DNA of 64,000 nucleotides, taken from positions 37,725 through 101,724 of the forward strand of contig NZ_FNIC01000011.1 of assembly GCF_900103935.1 (NCBI RefSeq), read 5' to 3'. Both the position numbers and the translations under genes were made by a program. Below are positions 59,471 through 64,000 of the stretch, one piece after another. The notes beneath the pieces are model-generated. The model was given only the letters and a program-made list of their open reading frames with translations, had not been told where the DNA came from and searched no databases. Source of the DNA: Nocardioides szechwanensis. GTDB taxonomy: Bacteria > Actinomycetota > Actinomycetes > Propionibacteriales > Nocardioidaceae. How positions within the stretch are numbered: the first letter of the stretch is position 1; the number at the start of each line of letters is the position of its first letter.

Positions 59471-60658
59471 GTGACCACCCAGTCCCTCTCGCAGTCACAG
59501 GCCCGCCGCATCGCCCTGGCCGCGCAGGGCTTCCTCGACCCGCGCCCCGCCGTGCCGACGATGCGGACCTTCCAGCGCACGCTCGGCCGCACCGGTGTGC
59601 TCCAGGTCGACTCGGTCAACGTGCTCCAGCGGGCCCACTTCATGCCGCTCTACTCCCGGATGGGCCCCTACGACGTCGACCTGCTCCGCCGGGCCGCGGA
59701 GAAGCGGCCGCGGCGGGTGGTCGAGTACTGGGCCCACGTCCAGGCGTTCATGCCGGTCGAGCTCTGGCCGTTCATGCGGTTCCGGATGGACGCCTTCCGC
59801 GTCCGGCGCGGCAAGTGGACCGTCATCGACAACAGTCCCGAGCTCGAGGCGTCGCTGATCGCCGAGATCCGCGACCGAGGCCCCGCCACCTCCCGCGACC
59901 TCGACGACGGCCTGCCGCGCACCAAGGAGCAGTGGGGCTGGAACTGGTCCAACACGCGCCACGTCCTCGACTACCTCTACTCCGCCGGTGAGCTGGCGAT
60001 CGCCGGGCGCAACGGGCAGTTCGAGGTCCTCTACGACCTGCCGGAGCGGGTGATCCCGCCCGAGGTGCTGGCCCGGCCCACGCCCACCCCTGACGACGCC
60101 CACGTCGAGCTCGTACGCCGGGCCGCGCGGTCGCACGGGGTGGCGACGGCCCGCTGCCTCCAGGACTACTACCGCATGCACATCGACCAGGTGCGCCCCG
60201 CGATCGCCACCCTGGTCGAGTCCGGGGAGCTGCTGCCGGTCTCGATCGAGGGCTGGAAACGCCCGGGCTACCTCCACCGCGACGCCCGGCTGCCCCGCCG
60301 GGTGGGTGCCCGCGCCCTGCTGAGCCCGTTCGACCCGGTGGTCTGGGAGCGGGAGCGTACCGAGCGGCTCTTCGACTTCCACTACCGCATCGAGATCTAC
60401 ACGCCGGCCCACAAACGGGTGCACGGCTACTACGTGCTGCCCTTCCTCCTGGGCGAGCGGATCGTGGCGCGGGTCGACCTCAAGGCGGACCGTCGTACGG
60501 GCCGGTTGCTGGTCAAGGCCGCCCACGCCGAGCCCTCCGCGCCGCCCGACACGGCGGCGGAGCTGGGAGCCGAGCTGCGGCAGCTGGCGGGGTGGCTGGG
60601 CCTCGACGAGGTGGTCGTCGAGCCCCGCGGAGACCTCGCTGCCCGACTCGCGGTTTAG
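59471..60658 (+). CDS. winged-helix DNA glycosylase-like protein (AlkX/YcaQ type)
   Basis: Protein of 395 residues of the HTH_42/YcaQ superfamily, DNA glycosylases that unhook interstrand crosslinks or remove alkylated bases. The family catalytic motif QPhiD/Q is seen as LQVDSVN near residue 42, favouring the AlkX/YcaQ (Q-x-D) branch over AlkZ (Q-x-Q). Winged helices continue with RHVLDYLYSAGELAIAGR and the C-terminal beta-barrel has LLSPFDPVVWERERTERLFDF. GTG at 59471 is used; a TTG at 59459 is in frame. Confidence 0.85.
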   Translation: MTTQSLSQSQARRIALAAQGFLDPRPAVPTMRTFQRTLGRTGVLQVDSVNVLQRAHFMPLYSRMGPYDVDLLRRAAEKRPRRVVEYWAHVQAFMPVELWPFMRFRMDAFRVRRGKWTVIDNSPELEASLIAEIRDRGPATSRDLDDGLPRTKEQWGWNWSNTRHVLDYLYSAGELAIAGRNGQFEVLYDLPERVIPPEVLARPTPTPDDAHVELVRRAARSHGVATARCLQDYYRMHIDQVRPAIATLVESGELLPVSIEGWKRPGYLHRDARLPRRVGARALLSPFDPVVWERERTERLFDFHYRIEIYTPAHKRVHGYYVLPFLLGERIVARVDLKADRRTGRLLVKAAHAEPSAPPDTAAELGAELRQLAGWLGLDEVVVEPRGDLAARLAV

Positions 60659-60735
60659 GTGCCTTCTGACCGCTGGGTAGAGTGTGAGCGCCGCTCCAAC
60701 GGCCCAAATCTGTCAACACAAGGAGTCACCCCGTC

Positions 60736-63561
60736 GTGCCCGTCCTCTTCGACAAGCTTCTCCGCATCGGCGAAGGCAAGATCCTCCGGCAGCTCGAAAC
60801 CATCTCGAAAGCGGTCAACGCGATCGAGGACGACTTCGTCGCCATGAGCGACGCCGAGCTCCAGGGCATGACCGGGGAGCTCAAGGCGCGCTACGAGAAG
60901 GGCGAAAGCCTCGACGAGCTGATGCCCGAGGCGTTCGCCACGGTGCGTGAGGCGGCCAACCGCGTGATCGGCCAGCGCCACTACGACGTCCAGATCATGG
61001 GCGGCGCGGCGCTCCACCTCGGCAACATCGCCGAGATGAAGACCGGTGAGGGCAAGACGCTGGTCGCCACGCTGCCGTCGTACCTCAACGCGATCTCCGG
61101 CAAGGGCGTCCACGTCGTCACGGTCAACGACTACCTCGCCAAGTACCACGCCGAGTGGATGGGTCGCATCCACCACTTCCTCGGGCTCACGACCGGCGTG
61201 ATCCTCCCCGAGATGCGCCCCAACGAGCGTCGTGTGGCCTACAGCTGCGACATCACCTACGGCACCAACAACGAGCTCGGCTTCGACTACCTGCGCGACA
61301 ACATGGCGGGCTCGATCGAGGAGTGCGTCCAGCGCGGCCACAACTTCGCCGTGGTCGACGAGGTCGACTCCATCCTCATCGACGAGGCCCGGACCCCGCT
61401 GATCATCAGCGGCCCGACCCAGGACGAGGTGAAGTGGTACGGCGAGTTCTCCAAGATCGCCAAGACCCTCGTCAAGGACGTCGACTACGAGGTCGACGAG
61501 AAGAAGCGCACCATCTCCGTCCTCGAGCCCGGCATCACCAAGGTCGAGGACCACCTCGGCATCGAGAACCTCTACGAGTCGGCCAACACCCCGCTGATCT
61601 CCTTCCTCAACAACTCGATCAAGGCCAAGGAGCTCTTCCGCAACGACAAGGAGTACGTCGTCATGGAGGGCGAGGTGCTCATCGTCGACGAGCACACCGG
61701 CCGGATGCTGTCGGGCCGCCGCTACAACGACGGCCTGCACCAGGCGATCGAGGCCAAGGAGGGCGTGACCGTCCGCGAGGAGTACCAGACGCTCGCGACC
61801 GTCACCCTGCAGAACTACTTCCGCCTCTACGAGAAGCTCTCGGGCATGACCGGCACGGCCATGACCGAGGCCTCCGAGTTCGACAAGATCTACAAGCTCG
61901 GCGTCGTGCCGATCCCGACCAACAAGCCGATGACGCGCATCGACCAGCCCGACCTCGTCTACCGGACCGAGGAGGCCAAGTACGAAGCGGTCGCCGACGA
62001 CATCGCGGAGCGCAACGCCAAGGGCCAGCCGATCCTGGTCGGCACCGTCTCGGTCGCCAAGTCCGAATACCTGTCCGACCTGCTCAAGCGACGCGGCATC
62101 CCCCACAGCGTCCTCAACGCGAAGGTCCACGCCGACGAGGCCAAGATCGTCGCGATGGCCGGCCACGAGGGCGCGGTCACGGTCGCCACCAACATGGCCG
62201 GTCGAGGCACCGACATCATGCTCGGCGGCTCGGTGGAGTTCCTCGCCGACCAGGAGCTGCGCAAGAAGGGTCTCGAGCCCCTCGGCGAGACCTCCGAGCA
62301 GTACGAAGCGGCCTGGCCCGAGACCCTCGAGCGGGTCAAGAAGCAGGTGGCGCTCCAGCACGACGCCGTCCGCGACCTCGGCGGCCTCTACGTCGTCGGC
62401 ACCGAGCGTCACGAGTCGCGACGCATCGACAACCAGCTGCGCGGTCGTTCCGGCCGTCAGGGCGACCCGGGCGAGTCCCGCTTCTACCTGTCCCTCGAGG
62501 ACGAGCTGATGCGGCTGTTCAAGTCCGAGTGGGTCGACCGGGTCCTGCAGATGCTCAAGATCCCCGACGACGTACCGATCGAGAACAAGCGCGTCACCGG
62601 CGCGATCGCCAACGCCCAGGGTCAGGTCGAGTCGCAGAACTTCGAGTCCCGCAAGAACGTCCTCAAGTACGACGACGTGATGGACCGTCAGCGCCAGGTG
62701 ATCTACGGCGAGCGCCGCGAGGTGCTCGAGGGCGCCGACCTCGAGGAGCAGATCCGCACCTTCATCGACGACGTCGTCACCGGCTACGTCAACGGCTCGC
62801 TGGCGGAGTTCGGCGAGGAGTGGGACCTCGACCAGCTGCGCACCGACCTGGGCCAGATCTGGCCGCTCTCGGTCGACTTCGAGAAGCTCGAGGAAGACGC
62901 CGGCGGGCGGGGCAACCTGCACCGCGACGAGATGATCGACCTGCTCAAGAAGGACGTCCACGCCGCCTACGACGCCCGCGAGGCCGAGGTGGGCGAGGAG
63001 GTCATGCGGGAGCTGGAGCGCCGCGTGCTGCTCTCCGTGCTCGACCGCAAGTGGCGTGAGCACCTCTACGAGATGGACTACCTGCGCGAGGGCATCTACC
63101 TGCGGGCCTACTCGCAGCGCGACCCCCTCGTGGAGTACCAGCGCGAGGGCTTCGACATGTTCGCCGCGATGATGGACGTCATCAAGGAGGAGGCTGTCGG
63201 CTTCCTGTTCAACCTCGAGGTCCAGGTCGAGGACGACGACCACGCCGGTCACGACCACGTCCACGAGGACGACGAGGTCTACGAGCCGCTCCTGCAGCCC
63301 GAGGGGACCGTCCAGCAGCACGCCCCGACGATCCGGGCCAAGGGTCTCGAGCGGCCCGCCGCCCCGGCCAACCTGTCCTACTCCGCACCCAGCGAGGACG
63401 GCCAGGTCGAGGTCAAGGGCACCACGGCGACCAACGCCGACGACGAGTTCGCCGGGGTCGGCCGCAACGCCAAGTGCCCCTGCGGCTCGGGCAAGAAGTT
63501 CAAGCAGTGCCACGGCGCACCCGGCGGCCCCACCGGCCTCACCGCCCGCGCCTCTGGATAA
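60736..63561 (+). CDS. secA: preprotein translocase ATPase SecA
   Basis: Sec translocase motor, 941 residues. Walker A MKTGEGKT, VVDEVDSILIDEARTPLIISG (DEVD box), TNMAGRGTDIML, GGLYVVGTERHESRRIDNQLRGRSGRQGDPG, and zinc-binding CPCGSGKKFKQCHG at the C-terminus. GTG at 60736 with AAGGAG at 60720-60725; TAGAGT at 60678 may be its -10. This is the housekeeping SecA1, complete. The C-terminal linker is acidic and His-rich. Confidence 0.97.
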   Translation: MPVLFDKLLRIGEGKILRQLETISKAVNAIEDDFVAMSDAELQGMTGELKARYEKGESLDELMPEAFATVREAANRVIGQRHYDVQIMGGAALHLGNIAEMKTGEGKTLVATLPSYLNAISGKGVHVVTVNDYLAKYHAEWMGRIHHFLGLTTGVILPEMRPNERRVAYSCDITYGTNNELGFDYLRDNMAGSIEECVQRGHNFAVVDEVDSILIDEARTPLIISGPTQDEVKWYGEFSKIAKTLVKDVDYEVDEKKRTISVLEPGITKVEDHLGIENLYESANTPLISFLNNSIKAKELFRNDKEYVVMEGEVLIVDEHTGRMLSGRRYNDGLHQAIEAKEGVTVREEYQTLATVTLQNYFRLYEKLSGMTGTAMTEASEFDKIYKLGVVPIPTNKPMTRIDQPDLVYRTEEAKYEAVADDIAERNAKGQPILVGTVSVAKSEYLSDLLKRRGIPHSVLNAKVHADEAKIVAMAGHEGAVTVATNMAGRGTDIMLGGSVEFLADQELRKKGLEPLGETSEQYEAAWPETLERVKKQVALQHDAVRDLGGLYVVGTERHESRRIDNQLRGRSGRQGDPGESRFYLSLEDELMRLFKSEWVDRVLQMLKIPDDVPIENKRVTGAIANAQGQVESQNFESRKNVLKYDDVMDRQRQVIYGERREVLEGADLEEQIRTFIDDVVTGYVNGSLAEFGEEWDLDQLRTDLGQIWPLSVDFEKLEEDAGGRGNLHRDEMIDLLKKDVHAAYDAREAEVGEEVMRELERRVLLSVLDRKWREHLYEMDYLREGIYLRAYSQRDPLVEYQREGFDMFAAMMDVIKEEAVGFLFNLEVQVEDDDHAGHDHVHEDDEVYEPLLQPEGTVQQHAPTIRAKGLERPAAPANLSYSAPSEDGQVEVKGTTATNADDEFAGVGRNAKCPCGSGKKFKQCHGAPGGPTGLTARASG

Positions 63562-63571
63562 CGCTGACCGT

Positions 63572-63590
63572 GGAGGGACTTCGTCCCTCC
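63572..63590 (+). terminator. hairpin GGAGGGAC-TTC-GTCCCTCC after secA
   Basis: Eight-base perfect stem around TTC, 11 nt after the secA stop. Same GACTTCGTC core as 44997-45011 but GC-rich outer stem. Followed at once by repeat C copy 2. Confidence 0.6.
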
Positions 63591-63620
63591 ATTGGGAGTA
63601 CTCGCTGCGCTCGTACTCCC
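63589..63620 (+). repeat. dispersed repeat C, copy 2
   Basis: CCATTGGGAGTACTCGCT as in copy 1 (45012), here closing with GTACTCCC to give a perfect 8-bp stem GGGAGTAC/GTACTCCC (63594-63601, 63613-63620). Confidence 0.75.
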
Positions 63621-63685
63621 GCCCGGAACTGACCAAAAACACGTTGACCCGCCCGAAACTTTGGCTCCCCTGACTCATGTGTGGG

Positions 63686-64000
63686 TTAGGAGGGTCGGCC
63701 GGGCAGGGCGGGTCGGTGGGGTCCGAGGGCGAGCATGGCCAAGGCGATGAGGGCCTCGGGGTTTTTGTAGCCGAACGCGATCCGGGTCAGGAGTCGGATC
63801 TTGGTGTTGACCGACTCGACGGGGCCGTTGGACATGTCATGTTCGATCGCGGCCAGGATCCGGGTGCGGTGTCTGGTGATGCGTTCGGCGAGTTCTGCCA
63901 TGGGTGCGATGTCGCTGTGGCTGGCCTGGTCGATCCACTCGTCGAGGTAATCGGCTGCATCCTCGGGTCGCATCTTGAAGACCAGCCGGAGCCGCTCCTT
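63686..64000 (-). mobile_element. ISL3-family transposase, C-terminal part (continues past the window)
   Basis: The frame is open to the window edge and begins before it. Visible are about 104 residues: KERLRLVFK, then RPEDAADYLDEWIDQASHSDIAPMAELAERI and NGPVESVNTKIRLLTRIAFGYKNPEALIALAML, the ISL3/DDE end with the catalytic Glu in PVESVN. Inserted just downstream of secA; the sequence 63621-63685 should contain the IS end, but I could not fix the terminal repeat without the other end. Confidence 0.85.

Noticed and set aside
60655..63678. A 1007-codon open frame antisense to secA
   Set aside because: Arises from the high GC3 of secA on the other strand; the translation is a run of V, D, L and A without domains. 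secA is certain.

Overview
The window is high-GC DNA with frequent GTG starts and dense gene packing. WhiB, MtrA-MtrB-LpqB, LCP proteins, coenzyme F420 genes, DUF3499, DUF3105, DUF5719 and TIGR03089 mark it as an actinobacterial chromosome. The gene set, together with dispersed hairpin repeats and a mycobacterial-type galactan cluster without visible arabinan genes, fits Nocardioides or a close relative. That genus assignment is inference. No rRNA, tRNA or CRISPR array was seen.

Layout. 1-1112: end of purK plus purE. 1207-6760 (minus): six tightly overlapping genes, a VanX-like D-Ala-D-Ala dipeptidase, alanine racemase, D-Ala-D-Ala ligase-like enzyme, acyltransferase-3 membrane protein, histidine kinase and NarL-type regulator; this looks like a cell-wall precursor remodelling or sensing operon. 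6840-10746: CoA-binding protein, SNF2-family ATPase and SigB/F-type sigma factor. 10856-15971: enoyl-CoA hydratase, an LCP protein and two divergent WS/DGAT acyltransferases. 15975-21035: a 2-oxoacid oxidoreductase (gamma, alpha, beta) with a GltD-like flavoprotein fused to a ferredoxin domain, then a thioesterase. 21141-35572: galactan-type envelope polysaccharide module (LCP ligase, two GT2 enzymes, PAP2 phosphatase, Glf, GlfT2, Wzm/Wzt exporter, two amidases). 35588-48558: TIGR03089, ManC, DUF3105, F420 genes cofE/cofD, WhiB, GT2 membrane protein, DUF5719, a metallopeptidase-family protein, DUF3499, phosphomannomutase, Trm112-like and a SIS/TobH protein. 48573-63561: acyltransferase, DUF808, ahcY, mtrA-mtrB-lpqB, comF, hpf, an orphan NarL regulator, a small acidic protein, an AlkX/YcaQ-like protein and secA. 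63686-64000: the C-terminal part of an ISL3-type transposase running off the end.

How they fit together. Much of the backbone (purK/E, LCP, manC, F420 genes, whiB2, pmm, TobH, ahcY, mtrAB-lpqB, comF, hpf, secA) recalls the mycobacterial secA1-to-purK region, with the galactan, van-like and oxidoreductase modules inserted. GDP-mannose supply (ManC, phosphomannomutase), galactofuranose supply and polymerisation (Glf, GlfT2), export (Wzm/Wzt), attachment (LCP) and wall remodelling (amidases, MtrAB) converge on the envelope.

Non-coding signals. At least 13 start codons sit 6-8 nt after a TANNNT hexamer, mostly TAGSNT, as expected for leaderless transcripts. One of these drives an 11-codon leader ORF coupled to a DUF808 gene. 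Three families of short dispersed inverted repeats occur between genes, and two show compensatory base changes in their stems.
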